Source: Gammaproteobacteria bacterium (GTDB lineage: Bacteria > Pseudomonadota > Gammaproteobacteria > Steroidobacterales > Steroidobacteraceae). Taken from it: a stretch of DNA of 64,000 nucleotides. The stretch's first letter is position 1, and every line of letters starts with the position of its first letter. The stretch is from NCBI GenBank assembly GCA_003134045.1, contig PLAH01000039.1, positions 3,789 through 67,788 of the forward strand. Reading direction: 5' to 3'. The notes below the pieces were generated by a model that searched no databases, had not been told where the DNA came from, and saw only the letters and a list, made by a program, of their open reading frames with translations. A program made the position numbers and the translations under genes. This document shows positions 19,960 through 27,503 of this stretch, in pieces.

Positions 19960-20727
19960 ATGAACTCACCGAAGACGTCCCCCTGGACCGAAACACTGCC
20001 CGATCCGCTGCCCGCCAATCCGTTGGACATAGCCGCGCAATGGCTGGAACAGGCGCAAATCGATGCCGCCCAGCCCAACCCCAACGCCATGGTACTGGCC
20101 ACCGTCGACGGCCGCGGCCAACCCTCCGCGCGGGTGGTCCTGTGCAAGGAGATCGACGCGGCGGGCGGGGCGATCGTGTTCTACACCCACTACGAGTCGC
20201 GCAAAGGCCGCGAACTCGCTGGCAACCCGCAGGCCGCCGTGGTCTTTCACTGGGATCACCGCCACCGCCAAGTTCGGGCCGAGGGTCGAGTCGAGCCCCT
20301 CTCGGATGCCGAGAGCGACGCGTATTTTCGCGGCCGGGCATGGCAAAGCCGCTTGGGCGCCTGGGCCAGCCATCAGAGCGAGCCAGTGGCATCTCGCCAG
20401 GCCCTGATCGATGCAATAGGCGCCGCCGCGCGTCGCTTCGGCATTCCGTATGATGGCCCGGGCTCCGTGGAGCCGGGTGCAATTTCCATCGACATCCCCC
20501 GGCCGGCCCGCTGGGGCGGTTTTCGCCTGCGGGTGGACGCCATCGAGTTATGGGTCGAAGGGGAGTTCCGCATCCACGACCGCGCCCGCTGGACCCGGCG
20601 ATCCGAGCAGACGCCCCGCGGCGCTCCGACCGCGGACCCGACGCCCTCCAGCGCCGATCCGACGCGGGCCGGCGGCGCAGTCGGAGCGGCCGTGCCCGAG
20701 TGGTCCGTCACCCGCCTGCAGCCATGA
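19960..20727 (+). CDS. pdxH: Pyridoxamine 5'-phosphate oxidase
   Basis: FMN-dependent oxidase making pyridoxal 5'-phosphate from PNP/PMP. Family blocks are present: ARVVLCKEID, FYTHYESRKGRELAGNP, the FHWDHRHRQVRAEG strand and SRLGAWASHQS. The product is 255 residues, longer than the usual ~210-220. The excess is a ~30-residue Pro/Ala/Thr-rich insert (about 215-245) between IHDRARW and the C-terminal EWSVTRLQP, where the family normally has a short loop. ATG 19960 starts where PdxH proteins begin; 90 nt separate it from divergent tyrA. Confidence 0.94.
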   Translation: MNSPKTSPWTETLPDPLPANPLDIAAQWLEQAQIDAAQPNPNAMVLATVDGRGQPSARVVLCKEIDAAGGAIVFYTHYESRKGRELAGNPQAAVVFHWDHRHRQVRAEGRVEPLSDAESDAYFRGRAWQSRLGAWASHQSEPVASRQALIDAIGAAARRFGIPYDGPGSVEPGAISIDIPRPARWGGFRLRVDAIELWVEGEFRIHDRARWTRRSEQTPRGAPTADPTPSSADPTRAGGAVGAAVPEWSVTRLQP

Positions 20728-20912
20728 ATCTGCTCGAGGGCCATGACTCCACCTGCCCGCATTGCGGGGAAACCATCAATCTCACGCTCGATCTATCGGT
20801 GCCCGAACAGTCGTACATCGAAGACTGTCCCGTGTGCTGCAAACCCATGATGGTCTCCTATTCGGCCCATGAGGGTGAGCTCGCCGAATTTCGCCTCGAT
20901 CCCACCGATTGA
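20724..20912 (+). CDS. CPxCG motif-containing cysteine-rich protein
   Basis: 62 residues. An N-terminal CPHCG and a CPVCC pair form a two-knuckle zinc ribbon separated by a short beta segment; the remainder is acidic. Matches the family annotated as CPXCG motif-containing protein, whose role is unknown. The ATG overlaps the pdxH stop (ATGA), and its own stop overlaps the next start (TTGA), so it is embedded in a coupled three-gene operon. Confidence 0.85.
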   Translation: MNLLEGHDSTCPHCGETINLTLDLSVPEQSYIEDCPVCCKPMMVSYSAHEGELAEFRLDPTD

Positions 20913-21718
20913 CCTCGCGCACACCCAACGCTGCGCCCCGCGTCCGCTGGTTCAAAGCGGTCCGGGTCGCGGTATTGCTGCTCGTTCTCGTGGTCGTCGC
21001 CCTGACCACCTGGCAGGATCGCTACCGCAGCACCCGCTGGCGCCAACCGCTGTTCGTCGCCCTGTATCCCATCGCCGCGGACGAGAGTCCCGTCACCCGC
21101 TCCTATATCGATGCTTTGGATGACGAACGCTTCAAGGCCATCGACCGCTTCTTCATGCGCGAGGCCGCGCGTTATCGGCTGCCCACCGACGAGCCCATCC
21201 GGACGCGACTGCAGCCGGAACTGCGCGCGCGCCCCCCGGAACGCGGCGCGCGCGACGGCGCCCTCGCCACCGCATGGTGGAGTCTGAAGCTGCGCTACTG
21301 GGCGTGGAGCGTCAGCCGGCACGCGCACGAACCGGAGGACATACGCATCTTCGTGCTGTACCGCGACCCCGCGCTCACGCCCACGGTGCCGCATTCGCTC
21401 GGTCTGACCAAGGGTCTCATCGGCGTGGTGTACGCGTTCGCCGCTCCCGAGATGAACGGCGAGAACGATGTCGTGATCGCTCACGAACTGCTGCACACGG
21501 TCGGCGCCACCGATAAATACGATCTCGACGACGACGCGCCGCGCTTTCCCGACGGTTACGGCGACCCGCAGCGCAGTCCGCTCTATCCGCAGAGCGCCGC
21601 CGAGCTCATGGCGGGCCGGCGCATGCTGAGCCCCACTGGTTGGGAACAAGCGTCGAGCCTGGAAGAATGCGTCATCGGCCCGGCGACGGCGCTCGAGATT
21701 CGCTGGCCGTCAGGCTAG
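20909..21718 (+). CDS. Membrane-anchored HExxH metalloprotease-like protein
   Basis: 269 residues. One N-terminal TM helix (about 18-38), then a soluble domain with the zinc-binding HELLHTVGA (about 190-198) and a downstream DKYDLDD that could supply a third ligand. I do not recognise a characterised homologue; orientation suggests a periplasmic protease. The TTG start overlaps the preceding stop (TTGA). Its stop shares CTAG with the stop of the convergent phosphatase gene (4-nt overlap). Confidence 0.75.
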   Translation: MTSRTPNAAPRVRWFKAVRVAVLLLVLVVVALTTWQDRYRSTRWRQPLFVALYPIAADESPVTRSYIDALDDERFKAIDRFFMREAARYRLPTDEPIRTRLQPELRARPPERGARDGALATAWWSLKLRYWAWSVSRHAHEPEDIRIFVLYRDPALTPTVPHSLGLTKGLIGVVYAFAAPEMNGENDVVIAHELLHTVGATDKYDLDDDAPRFPDGYGDPQRSPLYPQSAAELMAGRRMLSPTGWEQASSLEECVIGPATALEIRWPSG

Positions 21719-22479
21719 CCCAACGCGGCCAATACGGGCGCGTGCAACAACCCGTTGGTGGCCAGCACGGTCTTCGATTGCAGCGTGATCGGTGCGCCGC
21801 CAAGTTCCGAGAAGCGGCCGCCGGCCTCGCTGACAATGGCCACGCACGCGGCGATGTCGAGAATGTTCACGTCGGATTCGATCACCGCGTCGATCTTCCC
21901 CGCCGCCAGCAAGTGGTAGTGCAGAAAATCGCCGTAACCCCGGATCCGGCCGACCTGCGCCACCAAGGCCCCATAGCGGTTCCAGCCGCTGCCGGAGGCC
22001 AAGGACTTCAAGTTGCCCGCCGACAACGCCGCCGCGTCCAATGTCGAAATCCGGCTGACCGATAACCGCTTGCCGTTGAGAAAGGCCCCGCAGCCGCGCT
22101 CCGCATGGGCGACCTCGCCGTACACCGGCGCGCTCGACACGCCGAGGACGATCTCGCCACGGCGCATCAACGCGATCTGCGTCGAGAACATGGGATATTC
22201 ACGCACGAACGCCTTGGTCCCGTCGATGGGATCGACCAGCCACAGATTCTCGGCGTCGATGCCGCGCGAGACCGTCTCCTCGCCGAAGAAACCATACGAC
22301 GGAAAACGTGCCTCGAGTATCTCCCGGATGGCGTTTTCACAACGAACGTCCGCTTCGGTCACCGGCGACTTGTCGGCCTTGATGTGCACTTCGATATTGT
22401 GCTGGTACAGCGAGCGCGCGATGTCGGCGGCACATTCGGCCGCATCGAGCGCCGCTCTCAATTCCGGCGAAGCATTCAT
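21715..22479 (-). CDS. Inositol monophosphatase family phosphatase (HisN-like)
   Basis: 254 residues. Contains metal/phosphate-site motifs GEET, VDPIDGTKAF and, near the C terminus, VNILDIAACVAIVSEAGG. The VDPIDGTKAFVREYPMFSTQ stretch resembles the HisN histidinol-phosphatase subgroup more than SuhB, but CysQ or IMPase activity is possible. ATG 22479 has AGGAGA about 8 nt upstream; an upstream in-frame ATG at 22536 lacks support. Divergent from the adenosyltransferase gene. Confidence 0.85.
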   Translation of the reverse strand: MNASPELRAALDAAECAADIARSLYQHNIEVHIKADKSPVTEADVRCENAIREILEARFPSYGFFGEETVSRGIDAENLWLVDPIDGTKAFVREYPMFSTQIALMRRGEIVLGVSSAPVYGEVAHAERGCGAFLNGKRLSVSRISTLDAAALSAGNLKSLASGSGWNRYGALVAQVGRIRGYGDFLHYHLLAAGKIDAVIESDVNILDIAACVAIVSEAGGRFSELGGAPITLQSKTVLATNGLLHAPVLAALG

Positions 22480-22556
22480 GAACGGGTCTCCTGCGTGAAG
22501 CGCCACCTTAGCAAACTCTATGCTAACGTCGCACACCGACGAGGAATTAAACCGCC

Positions 22557-23108
22557 ATGGGCAACCGGCTCACCAAAATCTACACGCGTACGGGAGACGA
22601 TGGCAGCACCGGCCTCGGCGACGGCGCGCGCGTGCCGAAAGAGGGACTGCGGGTCGAAGCCTTCGGCACGGTCGACGAAGCGAACAGTGCGATCGGCGTG
22701 GTGATCGCGGTGACGGGACTGCCGGCGCCGATCAAGACCTGTCTCACCGAGGTTCAGCACGATCTGTTCGATCTCGGCGGCGAACTCTGCATTCCCGGAC
22801 ATCGCATGGTCACGGCCGCCTACATCGAGCGTCTCGAAACGACGCTCGACTCTTTCAACGACGAGTTGCCGCCGCTCGAGGACTTCATTCTGCCCGGCGG
22901 AGGACCGGCGGCCGCCGCCTGTCATGTGGCGCGCGCGGTGTGCCGGCGGGCGGAGCGTCGCTGCTGGTCGCTGGCGCGCGTCGAAGACGTCGCGCCCGAC
23001 GCGCTCAAATATTTGAACCGGCTGTCGGACCTGCTGTTCGTCCTGGCGCGGGTGCTGGCGCGCCACGAACGAGGCACCGAGGTCGTCTGGAAACGGCAGC
23101 GCGGCTGA
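22557..23108 (+). CDS. Cob(I)alamin adenosyltransferase, PduO type
   Basis: 183 residues. N-terminal TKIYTRTGDDGSTGLGDG (ATP-binding), the VDEANSAIG helix and the C-terminal CRRAERR arginine helix are the PduO/MMAB signature. It adenosylates cob(I)alamin to coenzyme B12. No other cobalamin genes are in the window, so it may serve salvage. The start has GAGGAA with about 9 nt spacing. Confidence 0.92.
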   Translation: MGNRLTKIYTRTGDDGSTGLGDGARVPKEGLRVEAFGTVDEANSAIGVVIAVTGLPAPIKTCLTEVQHDLFDLGGELCIPGHRMVTAAYIERLETTLDSFNDELPPLEDFILPGGGPAAAACHVARAVCRRAERRCWSLARVEDVAPDALKYLNRLSDLLFVLARVLARHERGTEVVWKRQRG

Positions 23109-23129
23109 TTGCCGGCGCGCTTCGGCGCA

Positions 23130-23354
23130 TCAAGCCACGCTCGCGGCCTGGCCCAGGGTGGAATGCAGCCAATCGGTGTGCCACCGTTCCAAGTCGTCGA
23201 CGGCCAGCGGCCGCCGCAACAGATCCGCCCGCAAATGCAGCAAATTCGTCGCCACATGCATCGCCAGCGCGATGCCGAACGCGGCCATTGCGGGCACCAT
23301 GATGACCACGCGCAGCTTGCGTTCGATCGGGAGGTCCGAAAACCAGCGAATCAA
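23130..23354 (-). CDS. Small single-TM protein, possible remnant of a sensor N terminus
   Basis: 74 residues: a short amphipathic start (IRWFSDLPIERKLR), one long TM helix (about 15-38) and a short polar tail. FSDLPIERKLRVVIMVP resembles the extreme N terminus of CHASE8-type sensor kinases and diguanylate cyclases, yet no sensory or output domain follows. A TTG start with GGGAGG about 4 nt upstream suggests it may be expressed. Either a genuine small membrane protein or a decayed fragment. Confidence 0.45.
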   Translation of the reverse strand: MIRWFSDLPIERKLRVVIMVPAMAAFGIALAMHVATNLLHLRADLLRRPLAVDDLERWHTDWLHSTLGQAASVA

Positions 23355-23484
23355 TAGCCCTCCCTGTCAATAAATCGCGAATTCAACGCATTAGGAAGGA
23401 ATGTCGGCTTTTTGGGGGATTTCTGCTGGGCCGCTTGTGCGAAGCGGGTCACACAGCATTGAAAGCCAGGATTTCCCGGCAAGG

Positions 23485-24081
23485 TTATGTCCGAGGCGGA
23501 TGTGCGCTGGCTGCGGCGATCGCCGAACGGGCTCTCCGCCAGTCGAACGCCGGGCCCGGATCGGTCTTGCGTCCCGGGGCGATGTCGCTATGGCCCACCA
23601 ACCGCTCGGGCGACAATCGCGGATAGGCGGCGCACAGCGCGGCCACCACCGCGGCGAGCGCGTCGTACTGCGCAGCCTCATAGGCGAGGGTATCGGTGCC
23701 TTCCAGTTCGATGCCGATGGAAAAATCGTTACATGCTTCGCGCCCGGCGTAGCAGGACTTGCCCGCGTGCCAGGCACGCTCCGTAAATTTCACATATTGA
23801 GTAATCGCCGCGTCGCGCCCGATGACCAGGTGCGAGGACACACGCACGCCAGCCAGTTCCGCAAAATACGGATGTGCGTCGGTGGGCAAGGCGTTGGTGA
23901 ACAGCCGCTCTATCCAAGGGCCGCCGAACTCGCCGGGCGGCAGACTGATGCCGTGCACGACCATCAGGTCCGCCTCCACGCCCGCCGGCCGCGGATCGCA
24001 GTTCGGCGAGGCAATCTGCAAGGCTCCATGCAACAGTCCGCTCGAGCGATCGACCCGCAATTCTGCATCCTCGGTGGCCAA
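23485..24081 (-). CDS. ampD: 1,6-anhydro-MurNAc-L-alanine amidase
   Basis: Cytoplasmic zinc amidase of murein recycling. Blocks nearly identical to E. coli AmpD include ISLPPGEFGGPWI, CNDFSIGIELEGTDTLAY and RKTDPGPAFDW. Zinc ligands are visible in VVHGIS, in GHSDIAP and in RKTDPGP. The start is unclear: TTG 24081 gives 198 residues; TTG 24117 gives 210. Neither has a strong SD. About 130 bp downstream (to 23354) hold no other gene I can support. Confidence 0.92.
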   Translation of the reverse strand: MATEDAELRVDRSSGLLHGALQIASPNCDPRPAGVEADLMVVHGISLPPGEFGGPWIERLFTNALPTDAHPYFAELAGVRVSSHLVIGRDAAITQYVKFTERAWHAGKSCYAGREACNDFSIGIELEGTDTLAYEAAQYDALAAVVAALCAAYPRLSPERLVGHSDIAPGRKTDPGPAFDWRRARSAIAAASAHPPRT

Positions 24082-24140
24082 GCGAGGCCCGCGTCCTCGG
24101 CAATCGGGTGAGCCCAAGTATATGCGACAATTGCAGGCCT

Positions 24141-25514
24141 ATGAACGCAGCCCATCACAATCCGATCGACTCAGGAACGCTCGCCGAACGCGACTTGAGG
24201 GTGCTATGGCACCCCTGCACCCAGATGAAGGACCACGAAACGCTGCCGCCGATCGCCATCAAACGCGGCGCCGGCGCGTGGCTCGAAGGCACCGACGGCA
24301 AATGCTACCTGGACGCCGTCAGTTCCTGGTGGGTCAACCTCTTCGGCCATGCCAATCCGCGCATCAACGCCGCGCTGTGCGACCAGGTAAGCCGGCTCGA
24401 GCACGTCATCTTCGCCGGCTTCACGCACGAACCGGCCGTGCGCCTGGCCGAGAAGTTGGTCGCCCTGACGCCATCCGGGCTCACGCGCTGTTTCTTCGCG
24501 GATAACGGCTCGGCCGCCGTCGAAGTCGCCATCAAGATGAGTTTCCACTATTGGCGCAATCGTGGACGGTCGGGGAAAACCCGCTTCATCACCCTCGCCA
24601 ACGGTTACCACGGCGAGACCCTGGGCGCCTTGGCGGTCGGCAATGTCGAACTCTACAAGGAGTTGTACAAGCCGCTGCTGATGGATGTGCTCACCGCCCC
24701 GTCGCCGGATTGTTATTTCCGGGAGACCGGCGAGTCATGGGAGCAGTATTCGCTGCGGCAATTCGAACACATGGAGCGCATGCTCGCCGACCATGCCCAC
24801 GAGGTCGCCGCGGTGATCGTGGAACCGCTGGTGCAATGCGCGGGTGGCATGCGCATGTACCATCCCATTTACCTGGCCCGCCTGCGCGAGGCCTGCGACC
24901 GCTACGGCGTGCACTTGATCGCCGACGAGATCGCGGTCGGCTTCGGCCGCACCGGAACGATGTTCGCGTGCGAACAGGCCGGCATATCGCCGGATTTCAT
25001 GTGCCTCTCGAAAGGCCTCACCGGCGGATACCTGCCCCTCTCGGCGGTGCTGACCACCGACGACATCTACGCCGCGTTCTACGACGACTATGCCAAGCTG
25101 ACGGCATTCCTGCATTCTCACAGCTACACCGGCAACCCCTTGGCATGCGCCGCGGCGCTCGCCACCTTGGATATCTTCGCCGACGAGGACGTCATCGAGC
25201 GCAATCGGCCCAAAGCCGCTTATCTCGGCGCCAAAGCGCGCGAACTTAAGACCCACGCGCACGTCAGCGACGTCAGGCAATGCGGCATGATCGTCGCCGT
25301 CGAATTCGTCAAGGACAAGTCGCGCCGCGAGCCGTACGCCTGGACGGAGCGCCGCGGCCGGCGAGTCTATCGGCATGCCCTCGAACACGGCGTACTGCTT
25401 CGGCCCATCGACAACGTCGTGTACTTCATGCCGCCCTATGTGGTCGACGAGGCCGAGATCGATCTCATGGTCAAGGTTGCGGCCGACGGCATCGAGCGCG
25501 CCACATGCGACTGA
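24141..25514 (+). CDS. bioA: Adenosylmethionine-8-amino-7-oxononanoate aminotransferase
   Basis: 457 residues, class III PLP aminotransferase of biotin synthesis (SAM + KAPA to DAPA). Diagnostic BioA blocks are WHPCTQM, DAVSSWWVNLFGH, NGYHGET and the PLP lysine in LSKGLTGGYLPL (about residue 290). ATG 24141 gives the usual length; the SD is weak. It overlaps rsmE by 10 nt. Other bio genes are not in the window. Confidence 0.95.
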   Translation: MNAAHHNPIDSGTLAERDLRVLWHPCTQMKDHETLPPIAIKRGAGAWLEGTDGKCYLDAVSSWWVNLFGHANPRINAALCDQVSRLEHVIFAGFTHEPAVRLAEKLVALTPSGLTRCFFADNGSAAVEVAIKMSFHYWRNRGRSGKTRFITLANGYHGETLGALAVGNVELYKELYKPLLMDVLTAPSPDCYFRETGESWEQYSLRQFEHMERMLADHAHEVAAVIVEPLVQCAGGMRMYHPIYLARLREACDRYGVHLIADEIAVGFGRTGTMFACEQAGISPDFMCLSKGLTGGYLPLSAVLTTDDIYAAFYDDYAKLTAFLHSHSYTGNPLACAAALATLDIFADEDVIERNRPKAAYLGAKARELKTHAHVSDVRQCGMIVAVEFVKDKSRREPYAWTERRGRRVYRHALEHGVLLRPIDNVVYFMPPYVVDEAEIDLMVKVAADGIERATCD

Positions 25515-26242
25515 CGCGGGTCCACGTCGCGCAGGCCCTGACGCCGGGCAGCATCGTCGAACTGTCTCCCGATACCGCCTCCCATCTCGCGAAGGTGCTG
25601 CGCGCGCGCGCGGGCGATGAACTGATTCTGTTCAGCGGCGACGGCCGCGAGTTCTTGGGCGCCGTCGAGACCGTGCGCGGCTCGCGCGTGACCGCCTCCA
25701 TCGGCAACGGCGCCGAGGTCGACCGCGAATCGCCGTTGGCCGTGACGCTCGTGCAATGCGTGCCGCGCGGCGATCGCATGGATTTCATCGTGCAAAAGGC
25801 CACCGAACTCGGCGTGACCCGCATCGTCCCGGTGTTGAGCCAACGCAGCGTGGTGCGCCTCGATGCGGCCCAGGCCGAGTCCAAGGCCGTCCATTGGCGC
25901 GCCGTCGCGGTGAATGCCTGCGAACAATGCGGCCGCAACCGGGTGCCCCTCATCGAGGCGCCCACCGCCCTCATCGGCTATCTCGGGAGCTCGACCGGCA
26001 CCTCGCCGCGGCTGGTGCTGGAACCCGGCTCGGAATCCCACGACGCCCCCACCGAGCTTGACGGCGCGGCGGAAATCGCCGTCGGTCCCGAAGGCGGCTT
26101 CGCGCCGGAGGAACTGGAGGCGTTTCGCATTGCACACTTCGCCCGAGTGCGGCTCGGGCCGCGCATCTTGCGTACCGAGACCGCAGCGATCGCGGCGCTC
26201 ACGTGGCTGCAGACGCGCTTCGGGGACCTGCGCGCGGGGTGA
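25505..26242 (+). CDS. rsmE: 16S rRNA (uracil1498-N3)-methyltransferase
   Basis: 245 residues. N-terminal PUA-like domain, then a SPOUT methyltransferase with PRGDRMDFIVQKATELGV, VGPEGGF and the C-terminal knot LGPRILRTETA. It methylates U1498 in the decoding region of 16S rRNA. The ATG lies inside the last codons of bioA (10-nt overlap), so the two are co-translated. Eight nt separate its stop from the convergent brnA stop. Confidence 0.95.
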   Translation: MRLTRVHVAQALTPGSIVELSPDTASHLAKVLRARAGDELILFSGDGREFLGAVETVRGSRVTASIGNGAEVDRESPLAVTLVQCVPRGDRMDFIVQKATELGVTRIVPVLSQRSVVRLDAAQAESKAVHWRAVAVNACEQCGRNRVPLIEAPTALIGYLGSSTGTSPRLVLEPGSESHDAPTELDGAAEIAVGPEGGFAPEELEAFRIAHFARVRLGPRILRTETAAIAALTWLQTRFGDLRAG

Positions 26243-26250
26243 GACGGACA

Positions 26251-26502
26251 TCACCGCGCGAGCGTCAGCTCCTCTCGCACGATACTCCGCACCTGGGCGG
26301 CGGTAACCGGCCGCTCGGCGTTGCCGACATGCTTCCCCAGCGCCTCATTAATGAGTGTCTGATATCCCTTGCCGGTGCGCTCGGATTCGGCTTTGAACTT
26401 CTCCACTATCACATCATCCAGATAGATCGTGATTCTGGTCTTACCGGCGGTCGATAACACCGGACCGCGCTTGCCGCGGGAAAAATCATACTCTTTCTTC
26501 AT
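26251..26502 (-). CDS. brnA: BrnA antitoxin
   Basis: 83 residues. N-terminal EYDFSRGKRGPV and the ribbon-helix-helix motif GKTRITIYLDDVIVEKFK followed by YQTLINEALG are characteristic of BrnA. It neutralises BrnT and represses the operon by binding DNA as a dimer. Start overlaps the 3' end of brnT by 17 nt. SD AAGGAG lies about 10 nt upstream. The gene is AT-richer than its neighbours. Confidence 0.9.
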   Translation of the reverse strand: MKKEYDFSRGKRGPVLSTAGKTRITIYLDDVIVEKFKAESERTGKGYQTLINEALGKHVGNAERPVTAAQVRSIVREELTLAR

Positions 26503-26758
26503 ACGCTCTTCGCTCCTTCGGAGCGGCTTTTCTAGCCGAAATCAGCCGCAAATCGGTTTCTCGTTCAGTCCAAACAACTACCATCAGTGACCCAAAAGAG
26601 TTCGTGCCGATCGTAACGTATCGTGCCTCTCCTTCGGCAGAGCCATCCTCGACTGTGATGGCAAGAGGGTCGAGAAGTACGCCGTCTGCCTCGGACAACG
26701 AAACTCCGTGCTTGGCGACGTTTGCCTCGTTCTTCTTCGGGTCAAACTCAGGACTCAT
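26486..26758 (-). CDS. brnT: BrnT ribonuclease toxin
   Basis: 90 residues. Begins PEFDPKKNEANVAKHGVSLSEA, the BrnT N-terminal signature, and ends with the catalytic RLISARKA and an ERRAYE helix. It is an RNA-cleaving growth inhibitor held in check by BrnA; toxin-first gene order is normal for this family. ATG 26758 is preferred over an in-frame TTG at 26764 because the latter lies within the -10 box. That geometry puts the predicted transcription start at or next to the ATG, so the mRNA may be leaderless. Confidence 0.9.
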   Translation of the reverse strand: MSPEFDPKKNEANVAKHGVSLSEADGVLLDPLAITVEDGSAEGEARYVTIGTNSFGSLMVVVWTERETDLRLISARKAAPKERRAYEERV

Positions 26759-26763
26759 GAGCA

Positions 26764-26793
26764 ATTATATATGCATGATGTGCATATAGTCCA
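26764..26793 (-). promoter_or_regulatory. brnTA promoter with overlapping inverted-repeat operator
   Basis: Minus-strand -10 TATAAT at 26764-26769 and a weak -35 (TGGACT, 26788-26793, 18-bp spacing). Between and over them lies a perfect inverted repeat, TATATGCA-N5-TGCATATA (26768-26775 and 26781-26788). An 8-bp palindromic site covering the spacer is what would be expected of a BrnA (ribbon-helix-helix) autorepression operator. Confidence 0.65.
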
Positions 26794-26799
26794 TCCCGG

Positions 26800-26990
26800 C
26801 ATCGATTCCGGCCGGCCGCGGGATCCACAGATTTGGGGTCGCTGTCGCGGGCAAAATCGCATTCGATGGTGCGCGTCGAGCTTGCCGAGGATGACGCCTT
26901 GCGTACGCCGAATATGACTTCGTGACCGGCGGCGCTCAGCGCGGCCGCGATCTGCCGACCTATGAAGCCTCGAGCCTCTGTGACCAACAC
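26800..26990 (-). pseudogene. Truncated NAD(P)-dependent epimerase/dehydrogenase N terminus
   Basis: The minus frame reads LRVLVTEARGFIGRQIAAALSAAGHEV and then VIFGVRK, the Rossmann start of an extended SDR/epimerase. The first glycine of GxxGxxG is replaced by Glu, the start codon is not ATG (GTG or CTG with a stop three codons before), and family-like sequence fades after about 55 residues, near the brnTA promoter. The rest of the gene (some 250 residues) is absent. It sits 33 nt downstream of chpC. Confidence 0.65.
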
Positions 26991-27022
26991 GCGCAGCGGG
27001 ATTTAGCCAAAATCGGCGCCGC

Positions 27023-27496
27023 TTACGGCATGACCGAAGTTTCTTCTGCGATCATCTCTTCCAAGCGTTGCAGATCGGGAATTAGCGGCGTCTCATTGAC
27101 CATGCGCACCTGGCAAATGACGGGCGCCCTTTCCGCGAAGCTGCGCGACGGATCGGGACGGATCACATCGGCATTGACGCGCACCAGCTGCGGAAAGCCT
27201 TGGGTGAGCATGCCGAAATATCCGGCCTGCAGCTTGCCGCTGGTGGCGTGGAAAATGACGATGCGGGTACGGCTGGATACGGTGGGCAGCGTCTCTCCGA
27301 ACGCCCCTTCGAACGACACGACGGGCACGCTGCGCCCGCTCCAGCTCACGAGGCCCGCATACCACGGCGGCGCGTTGGTCATTTCCGCGGGCGGTTGGTA
27401 GCTGATGACCTCGGCCACGCAGGCGCGCGGCACGATCAGCCGCTCGCCGGCCAACGGCACCAACAAGCTATAGAGTTCGTCGCGCAGATCGGACAT
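27023..27496 (-). CDS. chpC: ChpC-like CheW domain protein
   Basis: 157 residues forming a single CheW-like adaptor domain (YSLLVPLAGERLIVPRACVAEV, then YAGLVSWSGRSVPVVSFE). It should link receptor PilJ or other receptors to the kinase ChpA. ATG 27496 is only 7 nt after the chpA stop; an upstream in-frame ATG at 27550 lies inside chpA. It is the last gene of the Pil-Chp operon; the operon ends against the truncated epimerase. Confidence 0.85.
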   Translation of the reverse strand: MSDLRDELYSLLVPLAGERLIVPRACVAEVISYQPPAEMTNAPPWYAGLVSWSGRSVPVVSFEGAFGETLPTVSSRTRIVIFHATSGKLQAGYFGMLTQGFPQLVRVNADVIRPDPSRSFAERAPVICQVRMVNETPLIPDLQRLEEMIAEETSVMP

Positions 27497-27503
27497 GGGC
27501 CCT

